Source: CAVTRI01 sp963737075 (GTDB taxonomy: Bacteria; Actinomycetota; Acidimicrobiia; Acidimicrobiales; Palsa-688). From it: 64,000 nucleotides of DNA. The stretch spans positions 1,736,001-1,800,000 of the forward strand of contig CAVTRI010000001.1 of the NCBI GenBank assembly GCA_963737075.1, given 5' to 3'. Below, piece after piece: positions 1 through 8,675 of this stretch. Every line of letters starts with the position of its first letter. The first letter of the stretch is position 1. Position numbers and translations under genes: made by a program. Under the pieces are notes generated by a model. It worked only from the letters and a program-made list of their open reading frames with translations, was not told where the DNA came from and did no database searches.

Positions 1-2
1 AA

Positions 3-794
3 CACGACGGCGAGTCGTTGTACTTCGAGGTCGTCGGCGAAGGAGGCGTCCCGCTGGTCCTCAGCCACGGCGCGGGCGGGAACCACGCGGTGTGGTACCA
101 GCAGGTGGCGGTGTTCGCCCAGCGCCGGCCGGTCGTCACGTGGGACCACCGCGGCTTTGGGCGGTCGACCGACCGGGCCGGGCGTTCCGGCCCAGCTGTG
201 GCGTCGAGGGATTTGTTGGCGATCCTCGCCCACCTGGGTGTAGAGCAGGCCGACCTGGTGGGCCAGTCGATGGGTGGATGGACGACCGTCGGAGTGGCGC
301 TGGAACGCCCGTCGCTGGCCCGGAGCCTGGTGCTCGCCGACACCCTCGGGGGATTCACGTCGCCCGCGATCGCGGCCGCGCTCGCCGACCGACCGGGCAG
401 CGCGAGCCGGGCGCCCGGCGACGTACTGGGAGAGCATCCGGCGCTCGGTAGCCAGTTCAGCGCCCGGGAGCCCGAGCGTGCCCACCTCTATCAGATGCTG
501 GGACAGATGGGTTCCGCGGATCCCGCGGTGATACTGCCGCGACTCATGGCAGCCAGCCACGACGCAGGCGAAGCGGCGCGTCTGAAACTTCCCGTCCTGT
601 GCGTCGTTGGGGACAGCGACCAGCTGTTCCCACCGGCGTCGGTCAGGGCCTTGGCCGACATGCTTCCTGACGCTCGCGTGGTGGAGATCGCCGGCTGTGG
701 CCATTCTCCGTACTTCGAAGATGCGAAAGTGTGGAACGCCGCGGTGATCCAGTTCCTCGACGAGGTGGACCGGCGCCTCTCCGCCCCGTCATAG
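3..794 (+). CDS. alpha/beta-fold hydrolase, 5'-truncated by window edge
   Basis: The frame is open to the left edge of the window; it reads H-D-G-E-S-L-Y-F-E before the first possible start (TTG at 18), so the true start may lie outside. The protein has the alpha/beta hydrolase layout: oxyanion-hole motif LSHGAGGNH near the N-terminus, nucleophile elbow GQSMGG (Ser) around residue 80, acid region VVGDSDQLFPP and catalytic His in GCGHSPYFE near the C-terminus. The triad is complete, so it is probably an active esterase, lactonase or C-C hydrolase of the soluble cytoplasmic type. The substrate cannot be told. It ends 61 bp before the next gene on the same strand. Confidence 0.85.
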   Translation, partial: HDGESLYFEVVGEGGVPLVLSHGAGGNHAVWYQQVAVFAQRRPVVTWDHRGFGRSTDRAGRSGPAVASRDLLAILAHLGVEQADLVGQSMGGWTTVGVALERPSLARSLVLADTLGGFTSPAIAAALADRPGSASRAPGDVLGEHPALGSQFSAREPERAHLYQMLGQMGSADPAVILPRLMAASHDAGEAARLKLPVLCVVGDSDQLFPPASVRALADMLPDARVVEIAGCGHSPYFEDAKVWNAAVIQFLDEVDRRLSAPS

Positions 795-855
795 GTTGCC
801 GGTGCCCGGGAAGACGCACGGGTGTCGGATACCGGCGAACGGGTAGCTCTCTCGA

Positions 856-1467
856 GTGACCAAAGCTCAGCAGCAGCTGGACGCGGTGCGGGACCTTGCG
901 CTGACGTGTCAGGCCTGCGGGTTGTGGCGCGACGCCACCCAGACCGTGTTCGGCGAAGGGCCGGTGCCGGCTGACCTGATGCTTGTCGGCGAGCAACCGG
1001 GCGACCAGGAGGACCGCGCCGGTCACGTGTTCGTCGGACCGGCGGGCCGGGTCCTCGACGAGGCGCTGCACGAGGTCGGCGTCAAGCGCGACGAGGCCTA
1101 TGTGACCAACGCCGTCAAGCATTTCAAGTGGCAGCCGCGAGGCAAGCGCCGCATCCACGACCGGCCCAACCGCACCGAGGTGGTGGCCTGCCGGCCGTGG
1201 CTCGATCACGAGCTCGAGCTGGTTCAGCCCCAGATGCTGGTACTGCTCGGGGCGACCGCGGCCCAGGCGCTGCTCGGCACCAGCTTCCGGCTGAGCCGCC
1301 ACCGGGGTGAGCTGCTCGAGGCATCCGGCGTGCCCGCGAAGGTGTTGGCGACCATCCACCCGTCAGCGGTGCTGCGCACCGCCGATCGTGAGGCCCGGCA
1401 ACGATCCATGCAGCAGCTTGTCGACGACCTGCAGGTCGCGGCCGACGTCCTCGCTCGACCCGCCTGA
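856..1467 (+). CDS. udgX: UdgX-type uracil-DNA glycosylase
   Basis: A 203-aa uracil-DNA glycosylase of the family 4/5 superfamily. Motif I is GEQPGDQEDRAG (residues 45-56), motif II is HPSAVLR (168-174), and C18-x2-C21 plus C112 are visible iron-sulfur ligands. The diagnostic feature is the R-loop K97-R-R-I-H101. In characterised mycobacterial UdgX the His of KRRIH becomes covalently joined to the deoxyribose after uracil excision, so the enzyme traps itself on uracil-containing DNA. The start is GTG at 856; no strong ribosome-binding site is seen. The gene is convergent with treY. Assignment to UdgX rather than ordinary Udg4 rests on KRRIH and the GEQPG motif. Covalent activity here is inferred. 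Confidence 0.93.
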   Translation: MTKAQQQLDAVRDLALTCQACGLWRDATQTVFGEGPVPADLMLVGEQPGDQEDRAGHVFVGPAGRVLDEALHEVGVKRDEAYVTNAVKHFKWQPRGKRRIHDRPNRTEVVACRPWLDHELELVQPQMLVLLGATAAQALLGTSFRLSRHRGELLEASGVPAKVLATIHPSAVLRTADREARQRSMQQLVDDLQVAADVLARPA

Positions 1468-1499
1468 TCAGCCGGACTCTGCCGGTACCGCGAAGCCCG

Positions 1500-4202
1500 T
1501 CACTCCCGGTTACCTGCGGAGCCCACGGCGGTGATTTGGCGCTCGAGCAGTGCAACGGGGAAACCCGATAGCAGAGATCCGAGCGGTACCTCGCCCTGCC
1601 ATTTCCCAGAACCAAACACGTCCAACCATGTCCCGTTGGGAAGTTCGATCTCGGTGTCACCCCAGCCTTTTCTGGCCGCCAGACGGACCGGGAGCCGGCA
1701 AGCGACGGTCACCACCGCCTCCCCGCGGCAGAACGCCACCGCGTGCTCGGCAGCGGCACCCCTTGCCGGCAGCTTCTCGTATCCACCAGCAAACGCCGGC
1801 TGCTGGCGCCCTCGCAGCGCCAGTGCTCTCTGCACAACAACCAGCTTCGACAGACCGCCCCCGTCTTCCGCCAACCACAGCCGCGCGGGGTCGGCCGTCT
1901 CCACCTCCGTCAGGAGCCGCCGGCGCACGCCGTAGTCGACCGGTCGGCGATTGTCAGGATCGACCAGCGACCAGTCCCACACCTCCGATCCCTGATACAG
2001 ATCGGGAACTCCTGACGCCGTGAGTGTCAGCAGCTTTTGCGACAGCGCGTTGACCCATCCCGGGCGGACGATCTCGTCGACGAAGTCGCGCACGGTATCG
2101 GTGAACTCGTCGTCGGAGAGCACTTCCCGGGCCCACACGGCAAGCGCCTGCTCGTAGACGGGGTCAGGATCGGTCCACGACGTGTAGACCTTGGCCTCTC
2201 GCACCGCTTTGGTCAGGTACGCCGTCAGCCGGTCGATGTCGATCGGCCATGCTCCGACCATCGTCTGATAAGCCAGCCACTCGGTGTTGCGATCCGGCGG
2301 CGGCACTCCCCGGTGCCTTCCGTGATGCTCGTGCCAGCGCTGCACGGCGGCGGCCCACTCCGAAGGACGCTCCGCCAGCACCGCGAGGCGTGCGCGGACA
2401 TCCTCGCTGCGCTTGGTGTCGTGGGTCGAGGTGGCCACCAACGCCTCCGGTCGTTTGACGTGGGCCGCCGCGACCCGCTCGTGGAACGCCTCGACGCCAC
2501 CATCCAGACGCCCGGGATCGCCGCCGACCTCGTTCCGGCTGCAGAGTGGCACCCACCGGTAAAACGCCATGTCCTCGACGGCCTTGGCCATCACCGCCGC
2601 CGTCAGCTGCTGGAAGTGCAGCGCCAGGGCTTCTTCTTCTGCGCCGTCCACGCGCAGCAGCAGCAGATCGCGGAGGAAGCCGAGCAGTTCGGCGTCGAGC
2701 TCGGGGTGGCGCAGCCCGGCCACGAGCACCGCGGCCTCCACCGTGCGCACGTCGTCGGGCGACGGCGCCGTCTCTGGGGACACATACGTTCGGTAGACGC
2801 CGAACGCGGCGGCAACTGCTGTCAGGCATGAGCGCAAGTCCCGCCGCGTCGAATCTCGCAGACGCCGTCGTCCCTCGCAGATCCTGGCGAAGCTGGCGTC
2901 GAGGCGGCGCACGTCCGCCGCCAAAGGGCCGTCGAGCGTCGCCTCCTTGGCTTCGGTCACCACGTCTTCGAAGCGGCCCTCGAGGCCCGTGAACGCCTGG
3001 TAGGCGGCGACCAGCTCGGCCCATCCTTCAGGGTCGACGAGCAGATCGCCGACCAGCTTGAGCCAGTCGTAGCCCGTCGTCCCGGCCACCGGCCACGGTG
3101 GGAGCTGCTCATGCCCTTCGAGGATTTTCTCCACCACCAGCCACGCATGAGGCGAGACAGCCACCAATCGCTCGAGATATCCCCCCGGGTCATAGAGACC
3201 GTCTACGTGGTCGACGCGCACCCCGTCGAGCTCCACGCGCTGCAGCCACGACAGAACCAGCTGGTGACTGTCGTCGAACACCTGCGGGTCTTCGACCCTG
3301 ATAGCCGCCAAGTTGTTGATGTCGAAAAAGCGCCGATAGTCGAGCTCCTCGGCCGCGGTGCGCCACCAGGCGAGCCGGTAGTTTTGCCGCTGCATGAGCG
3401 CGTCGAAAGCGTCGGCATCCCGGTTGACCGCATCGCAGGCCTCGTCGATGACCGTGGCCACGTCGGGACTCGCAGCAATCAGCCCGTCGAGCCGTTGACG
3501 AAGGATCTCCTTGTCACGATGGCGTTCGCGCACGCTCCCCACGTCGGTGTCGGTGGCTGGAGGCAAGCGACCGAACGCGGTGGCCAGGCTCTCGAGCTGA
3601 TCTCTTATCTCCCCGGGGGGCAAGGCGGTCGCGGCTTCTGCGAGCAGGGTGTCGACGCTGCGCGGCGCCACCGGAAAGGCGTGATCGCGATAGCGGACGA
3701 CGAACCCGCCGCCCTCTCGCTCCACCCGCAGCTCCTCGGCCTCGAGCACACGGCCGTAATGATCGGCGAGGACCGGGAGCAGCACAGTGTTCCTGAGCTT
3801 GCGATCCGGCGGGTCCCAGTCGACGTCGAAGGAGGACGCGTACAGGCTGGCGGGGCCGTTCTCGAGGACGTCCCACCACCAAGCGTTCTGCCGACTGCCG
3901 ACTGCCATGTGGTTGGGGACGATGTCGAGCAGATGCCCGAGGCCGCGGTCAGCCAGGGCATCGCGGAGCCGGCGGCGGCCCGCCTCACCGCCCAACTCGT
4001 CATTGACACGCGAGTGGTCGACGACGTCATAGCCGTGGGTGCTGCCGGGCGCGGCCTGCAGGATCGGCGACGTGTACAAATGGCTGACGCCAAGCCGCTG
4101 GAGGTAATCAGTTACCGCCGCCGCGTCATCGAAGGTGAACCCGCGATGCAGTTGCACGCGATACGTCGCCCGGCGCGGCATCGGCCCGTCCACAGGCGGC
4201 AT
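1500..4202 (-). CDS. treY: malto-oligosyltrehalose synthase TreY
   Basis: A 900-aa GH13-family intramolecular transglycosylase that converts the reducing-end alpha-1,4 bond of maltodextrins to alpha,alpha-1,1, the first step of the TreY/TreZ trehalose route. The N-terminus has the family signature TYRVQLHRGFTF and SHLYTSPILQA; the (beta/alpha)8 catalytic residues are visible as Asp in VRVDHVDGLYDPGG, Glu in WLVVEKIL, and HD in TSTHDTKRSEDVRAR. Length is slightly above the usual 750-850. The partner treZ is not in the window. Start ATG at 4202 is supported by a TACGGT box 7 nt upstream, consistent with a leaderless transcript; an in-frame ATG at 4181 is the alternative. It sits alone, 58 bp after the membrane-protein gene on the same strand. 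Confidence 0.96.
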   Translation of the reverse strand: MPPVDGPMPRRATYRVQLHRGFTFDDAAAVTDYLQRLGVSHLYTSPILQAAPGSTHGYDVVDHSRVNDELGGEAGRRRLRDALADRGLGHLLDIVPNHMAVGSRQNAWWWDVLENGPASLYASSFDVDWDPPDRKLRNTVLLPVLADHYGRVLEAEELRVEREGGGFVVRYRDHAFPVAPRSVDTLLAEAATALPPGEIRDQLESLATAFGRLPPATDTDVGSVRERHRDKEILRQRLDGLIAASPDVATVIDEACDAVNRDADAFDALMQRQNYRLAWWRTAAEELDYRRFFDINNLAAIRVEDPQVFDDSHQLVLSWLQRVELDGVRVDHVDGLYDPGGYLERLVAVSPHAWLVVEKILEGHEQLPPWPVAGTTGYDWLKLVGDLLVDPEGWAELVAAYQAFTGLEGRFEDVVTEAKEATLDGPLAADVRRLDASFARICEGRRRLRDSTRRDLRSCLTAVAAAFGVYRTYVSPETAPSPDDVRTVEAAVLVAGLRHPELDAELLGFLRDLLLLRVDGAEEEALALHFQQLTAAVMAKAVEDMAFYRWVPLCSRNEVGGDPGRLDGGVEAFHERVAAAHVKRPEALVATSTHDTKRSEDVRARLAVLAERPSEWAAAVQRWHEHHGRHRGVPPPDRNTEWLAYQTMVGAWPIDIDRLTAYLTKAVREAKVYTSWTDPDPVYEQALAVWAREVLSDDEFTDTVRDFVDEIVRPGWVNALSQKLLTLTASGVPDLYQGSEVWDWSLVDPDNRRPVDYGVRRRLLTEVETADPARLWLAEDGGGLSKLVVVQRALALRGRQQPAFAGGYEKLPARGAAAEHAVAFCRGEAVVTVACRLPVRLAARKGWGDTEIELPNGTWLDVFGSGKWQGEVPLGSLLSGFPVALLERQITAVGSAGNRE

Positions 4203-4209
4203 CTCGTGG

Positions 4210-4215
4210 ACCGTA
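4210..4215 (-). promoter_or_regulatory. -10-like box (TACGGT) for treY, leaderless
   Basis: On the minus strand TACGGT lies 7 nt before the treY ATG, the spacing expected when transcription starts at the start codon. No ribosome-binding site is present. Confidence 0.45.
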
Positions 4216-4259
4216 CCGCTGGTCGCCCCGCGTCGCCCGCCTCCGGTTCCAGCGGAGCG

Positions 4260-4670
4260 TCACCCAGCAGGGGAGTCGACGGCAGGCGCCGCCCAGCCGC
4301 CGGCCGCCATGGCCGTGATCGAGGCCCCGACGACAGCCCAGCGCCCCGTGCGCGGGCACGCCTTGAACGCGATGAGCGTGCAGAGGGTGTCACCGGCGTC
4401 GGCCAGCGCCCCCGCTTCCAGCCAGCCGCGCGCCTCCTTGTCCCGCCGGATGGCCAGGAGCGCGCCGAGCCCGAGCGCAAGGTCGCGACCACCAAGAACG
4501 CGACCGAGCAGATGCGCACGTTTGTCTTCCGCCAGGTCGCCGACCCAGAGGGACAGCGCCGCTTGCGGCGCTGTCAAGGCGATGACCCCGAGCAGGACAC
4601 GCGCCGAGGCGATCAGGCTCGCAAGCTGACGCGCCCGATCGCGGTTCAGATCGAGACGCGTGCCGCGCAT
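4260..4670 (-). CDS. small membrane protein, DUF4267-like
   Basis: A 136-aa protein starting at ATG 4670, whose ATG overlaps the TGA of the upstream CoA-transferase gene (ATGA), so the two are probably translationally coupled. It has hydrophobic stretches around residues 17-43, 58-73, 91-105 and 112-128, consistent with four membrane segments, with a conserved-looking GRVLGGRDLALGLG in the middle. This resembles the DUF4267 family of small four-helix membrane proteins of unknown function. An extended reading frame upstream is in the CoA-transferase and is not real. Role unknown; it may simply ride with the SDR/CoA-transferase operon. Confidence 0.7.
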   Translation of the reverse strand: MRGTRLDLNRDRARQLASLIASARVLLGVIALTAPQAALSLWVGDLAEDKRAHLLGRVLGGRDLALGLGALLAIRRDKEARGWLEAGALADAGDTLCTLIAFKACPRTGRWAVVGASITAMAAGGWAAPAVDSPAG

Positions 4671-7120
4671 CACAGCTCTAGCGCAATCGGTTCGGACCCC
4701 ACCACTCTGGCCGCGCGCAGCTGGGCGATCTCGGCGTCGCTCCTGCCCAGCTCGGCGAGGATGTCGTCGGTCTGCTCCCCGGCAAGGACGCCCGGACCGT
4801 AGCTGGCCAGGCCCCCGTTGACTCGGACCACCGGTCCCCAGCGCCGGTGGGTCCCGAACCGGGCGTGGGTGCACTCGGGGCTGAACTGGTTGGCCAGCAT
4901 CTGCGGATCATGGGCGAAGAACTGGCCGGGGGTGGCGCCGTCGGCCCGTACCCCGGCCACACCATTCGCAATGAAGCGCTCCTCCCACCGTGTCGCCGGG
5001 CCCGTGCGTAGGCTGACGCCGATCTCGGCTGCGAGCTCGTCGTCGTGTTCGGCTCGGCCAGCGGCGGTCGCGAAGCGGGGATCACCGGCCAGATCGGGAC
5101 GGCCGAGCGCCTCGACGCAGCGCGTCCACTCGGCGTCGGACCCAATGGCAAGAAAGATCCAGCCCTCCGCGCAGGGATAGAGGCGGTATCCGGCCGCCAC
5201 GCCGTGCAACTCCGGGTCACACATAGGGCGGCTCTGCTTGCCGACGTAGTCGAGGGCGTCGTCCGCGTTGGCGTACATGTTGGTGGCGAGCATGTTGACG
5301 TACACGGCCTGGCCGATCCCGAACCGCTCGCGGGCCACGAGCGCCATCAGCATGGCCCCGGCCGCCACGGCGGCGGTGTTGGGATCGGGGCAGGAGTCGT
5401 TGGCCCGGCTCAGCTGGCGCGAGATCTCCCGGGCCTCGGCCAGGGTGGTGTGCGGGGTCGTCAGGGCCGGTCCGGCCTGGTAGGTCGCACCGCCCGTCGC
5501 CGCTCCGGCGCAGGGGTGGGTGGCCGGGCGGGCTGCGCTCGGGCTGATCCGCCCGTAGCCGGTGACCGATACCCACACCACGCCCGGATTGACGGCGCGG
5601 AGCTCGGCCTCCCCCAGACCCAGGCGCTCCGCTACGCCGGGCCGGGTGTTGTGCACGACCACGTCTGCGGTGCGGGTGAGTTCCCGGGCGATCTCCCGAC
5701 CCTGCGGGGTCTTGAGATCGATGCCGATAGAGGACTTGCCGGCGGTGGTCTTGGCCGCGGTCGTGCCCGCAGTTATGAGGTGGCGGTAGGGGTCGCCGTC
5801 GACCGTCTCCACTTTGATCACCCGCGCTCCGAGGTCCGCCAGCATCGTGGTCGAGAGCGGGGCGGCGATGATAGTGGCGAAGTCGACGACCGTGATGCCC
5901 TCGAGGGGTCGCCCCGACCGGTTCCCGTCCGGGCCGGCTCGGCTGGCGGCCGCCGGTCGGTCAGTCGGCCTGGAGCGGGCCTCGTCCAGGACCTCGGCCG
6001 TGTGCTCACCCGGACGGGGGGCGGGGCGCCCTGTGACCGCCGGAGTCTGCGACAGCGTGGCGATAGGCCCGATGGTGCGCACCCGGCCACGCACCGGGTC
6101 GTCAAGGGTGACGACGTCGCCGGCGGCGACGGTGTCCGGATGCTCCAGCGCGTCAGCGGTGGTGATGTAGGGCTCGGCCGCCACGTTTCCGTTGGCGTGG
6201 AACACCGCCATCCACTCGTCGGCGGTCCGCTCCTGCATCCGGGCAAGGATCATGTCCCGGGAGGCATTCACCGTCTCGTGGTTCCATGTGGACGGAGGAC
6301 CGCTGAAGCGGTCCTGCACCAGCATGTCCTCAAGGAGGTCGGTCGCTTGCAGGAACGCGTACAGCAGGTGCTCGAGGAGGTTGCCGCACTGGATCCAACG
6401 CCCGTCCTTGGTGGGGACCGGGTGGTAGTTGAGCGTCGGGAGGTCTCCGCCCACGGCCGTGATGTCCGGGGCGACGACCCCCCGCCGCCCGGCCATCTCG
6501 ACCAGCAGCAGTTCGACCAGGTCGTAGGCGAGGATCCCTTGCAACAGGCTGGTCTCGACCCGCTGCGGGCGGCCCGTTCGGCCCCGGGCGATCAGGGCGG
6601 CGAGGACCCCTTGGACGGCGCCGTGGGCGGCGGCGTGACTGGCCACAGGGACCGCGGCGAAGACCGGTCCGCCGCGACGCAGCTGCCGCTGGAACGTCAG
6701 CATGCGACCGCTGCGGGCGGACACGGCCCCCTCGTATGCGGGCACCTCGGCGAGCGGGCCGGCCGGTCCCCACCCGGTGATCGAGCAGTGCACCAGGTCG
6801 GGCCGCAACGCGGTCGCCGCCTCGGCGTCGATGCCCCACCGCCGGGCCCGCGACGGCGGGCCGCCCACTACGGCCACTTCGGCCGAGGCCACCAACGCCC
6901 GGAGATCGGCCAGCCCAGAGTCGGTCCGCAGGTCGGCCGTGACGCTGCGCTTGCCTCGCAGCCACAGCGGGGCGGCCGGTAGCGACCGGAACCGGTCGCC
7001 GCCAGGTGGCTCGACCTTGATGACGTCGGCCCCGAAGTCGGCGAGGACCATCGTGGCCATGCCACCGACCGGGCCCGTGGTGACGTCGACGACGCGAATC
7101 CCTTCCAGCACCTCAGGCAT
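4670..7120 (-). CDS. CaiB/BaiF (family III) CoA-transferase, two-domain fusion
   Basis: An 816-aa protein made of two complete family III CoA-transferase modules. The first begins LEGIRVVDVTTGPVGGMA, the second, near residue 395, begins LEGITVVDFATIIAAPLS. Each has the early D-L/F-G-A-D/R-V-I-K-V-E nucleotide-handle motif. The linker is rich in Arg, Pro and Ala. Typical members are about 400 aa and form interlocked homodimers, so a tandem fusion probably folds as a pseudo-dimer. Family III enzymes move CoA between carboxylic acids or bile-acid and carnitine-like substrates through an Asp acyl intermediate. It follows the SDR gene by 10 bp and overlaps the next gene by 4 bp, making an operon. 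The substrate is unknown. Confidence 0.92.
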   Translation of the reverse strand: MPEVLEGIRVVDVTTGPVGGMATMVLADFGADVIKVEPPGGDRFRSLPAAPLWLRGKRSVTADLRTDSGLADLRALVASAEVAVVGGPPSRARRWGIDAEAATALRPDLVHCSITGWGPAGPLAEVPAYEGAVSARSGRMLTFQRQLRRGGPVFAAVPVASHAAAHGAVQGVLAALIARGRTGRPQRVETSLLQGILAYDLVELLLVEMAGRRGVVAPDITAVGGDLPTLNYHPVPTKDGRWIQCGNLLEHLLYAFLQATDLLEDMLVQDRFSGPPSTWNHETVNASRDMILARMQERTADEWMAVFHANGNVAAEPYITTADALEHPDTVAAGDVVTLDDPVRGRVRTIGPIATLSQTPAVTGRPAPRPGEHTAEVLDEARSRPTDRPAAASRAGPDGNRSGRPLEGITVVDFATIIAAPLSTTMLADLGARVIKVETVDGDPYRHLITAGTTAAKTTAGKSSIGIDLKTPQGREIARELTRTADVVVHNTRPGVAERLGLGEAELRAVNPGVVWVSVTGYGRISPSAARPATHPCAGAATGGATYQAGPALTTPHTTLAEAREISRQLSRANDSCPDPNTAAVAAGAMLMALVARERFGIGQAVYVNMLATNMYANADDALDYVGKQSRPMCDPELHGVAAGYRLYPCAEGWIFLAIGSDAEWTRCVEALGRPDLAGDPRFATAAGRAEHDDELAAEIGVSLRTGPATRWEERFIANGVAGVRADGATPGQFFAHDPQMLANQFSPECTHARFGTHRRWGPVVRVNGGLASYGPGVLAGEQTDDILAELGRSDAEIAQLRAARVVGSEPIALEL

Positions 7121-7130
7121 TGTCCGATCC

Positions 7131-7967
7131 TCAGTGTTGGACGACGGTGCCGCCGTCGACGTTCCAGGCCTGCCCCGTCACCCACGCCCCCTCGTCCGAA
7201 CAGAGATACAGGGTGGTGTACGCGATGTCCTCCCCGGTGCCGGGCCGGCCGAGGGGCACGTTGTTGTGGACGAACCGCTCCCAGACATCGCCACGCCCGA
7301 GATCGTCCATGCGGGACGTGTCGATGATGCCGGGACAGATGGCGTTGACCCGGATCCCGTACCGGCCCACCTCCTGTGCCATGCAGGCGCTGAGGGCCTG
7401 AAGGCCCGCCTTGGAGGCGGCGTAGGCCGCCGTGTTGGGCCCGAGCACCTTGCCTGCGATAGAAGAGATGTTGACGATGGAGCCGCCTCTACCGGCGTCG
7501 ATCATCTTTCGGGCGAACACCTTGGACATGAGAAACGATCCCGTCAGGTTGACGTCGAGTACCGTGCGCCAAAGATCGGGATCGAGGTCGACCACCGGCT
7601 TGCGGTCCTCGCCCCGCGCGGCGCCGGCGTTGTTGACGACGATGTCCACCCGGCCGAACTGCCGTATCACCTCTTCGGACAGCGACTCGACCGCCCCCAG
7701 GTCGGACACGTCCGACACCACGGGCAGGGCCTTCTGACCGCAAGACCGCACTTCGTCGGCCACGGACTCGATGTCACGCCAGCCGGCCGCCCTTTCATCG
7801 TCCGGGTAGCGGTCGGGCGACCGACCCGTGCCCGTCAGCGCCACGTCGCACCCGGCCCGGGCCAGGGCGACCGCGATCGGGCGCCCGATCGACCGCATGC
7901 GGCCGGCACCGGTCACCACCGCGACCTTGCCGTCGAAACCCGTGAGACCGACGCCCGATCGACTCAT
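7131..7967 (-). CDS. short-chain dehydrogenase/reductase (SDR)
   Basis: A 278-aa classical SDR. The Rossmann dinucleotide motif is TGAGRMRSIG near residue 20, followed by NNAGAA and the active-site Ser in INISSIAG with Y-A-A-S-K (YxxxK) in TAAYAASKAG. The C-terminal ALYLCSDEGAWVTGQAWNVDGG-like segment closes the family fold. It likely oxidises or reduces a hydroxyacyl or alcohol substrate with NAD(P). It is the first gene of an operon with the double CoA-transferase (10 bp gap), so a joint role in activating and oxidising an organic acid is plausible. The 12-residue MRS insertion in the glycine motif (GAGRMRSIG) is seen in one SDR subgroup. Substrate unknown. Confidence 0.92.
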   Translation of the reverse strand: MSRSGVGLTGFDGKVAVVTGAGRMRSIGRPIAVALARAGCDVALTGTGRSPDRYPDDERAAGWRDIESVADEVRSCGQKALPVVSDVSDLGAVESLSEEVIRQFGRVDIVVNNAGAARGEDRKPVVDLDPDLWRTVLDVNLTGSFLMSKVFARKMIDAGRGGSIVNISSIAGKVLGPNTAAYAASKAGLQALSACMAQEVGRYGIRVNAICPGIIDTSRMDDLGRGDVWERFVHNNVPLGRPGTGEDIAYTTLYLCSDEGAWVTGQAWNVDGGTVVQH

Positions 7968-8141
7968 TTCCCTCCCTCATGCTCGGCTGCGCAACGGTGC
8001 GCCTGCAGACACTAGGCGAGGACTCGTGGCGGCGGAGGTGGTTGGCGCTTGACGCTGTCGTGGCGGTTTGGCCGTCCGAGAACTGGATAGGCCACGGGCG
8101 TCGGTCAGCCCGGATCGACCATGCACATCCAGGGAGGCACC

Positions 8142-8675
8142 ATGGCCGCTGACCCCATCGGGGTGCTACAGACGGATCACCGCACGGTGGAGCGCTTATT
8201 CGAGGCCACCAGCCAACGGCTCGACGAGGAGACGGTGCACCAGATCGTCAAGGAGCTGTCGATCCACGACGCCATCGAGAAGGAGTACCTCTACCCCACC
8301 ATCGCGGAGGCGGTGCCCGGCGGAGACGTGATGGCGCAGCACGCCCTCGAGGAGCATCAGCAGGTCGCCGAGATGCTGCTGGACATCGACAAGCGAGGGA
8401 TCGACGATCCTGATGTCGCGGGCATCCTCGACCAGCTGAAGCGTTCAGTAACCCAGCATGTCGCCGAAGAGGAGCAACAGATCTTCCCCGCCATGCAGGC
8501 CCGACTCGAGCGAGGTCGCCTGGACGACCTGGGTGACAAGCTCCAAAACGCCAAGAAAACGGCGCCCACACGGCCGCATCCCCACGCCCCGAGCTCGGCT
8601 ACGGGCACCAAGGTCGCGGGAGCCGCCGCCGCGCCCATGGACCGTCTCAAGGACAAGGTGCAGGGCCGCAGCTGA
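8142..8675 (+). CDS. hemerythrin HHE domain protein
   Basis: A 177-aa protein. The start is ATG 8142, chosen over ATG 8121 because GGGAGG lies 4 nt before it. The first 120 residues form an HHE cation-binding four-helix bundle with spaced His and Glu ligands: LQTDHRTVE, SIHDAIEKEYLYP, HALEEHQQV and TQHVAEEEQQIFP. These bind a di-iron centre in hemerythrin-like proteins, used in oxygen or nitric oxide sensing or storage. The C-terminal tail is Lys/Ala/Pro rich and low complexity. It stands alone; the downstream 500 bp holds a repeat array and no gene. Confidence 0.9.
   Translation: MAADPIGVLQTDHRTVERLFEATSQRLDEETVHQIVKELSIHDAIEKEYLYPTIAEAVPGGDVMAQHALEEHQQVAEMLLDIDKRGIDDPDVAGILDQLKRSVTQHVAEEEQQIFPAMQARLERGRLDDLGDKLQNAKKTAPTRPHPHAPSSATGTKVAGAAAAPMDRLKDKVQGRS

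Noticed and set aside
10..17. Taking TTG 18 as the true start of the first hydrolase
   Set aside because: Family-like residues continue to the left edge, so the gene is truncated by the window.
3111..6982. Long plus-strand frames (563 and 645 codons) opposite treY and the CoA-transferase
   Set aside because: They are antisense to clearly conserved genes and typical of GC-rich codon bias.
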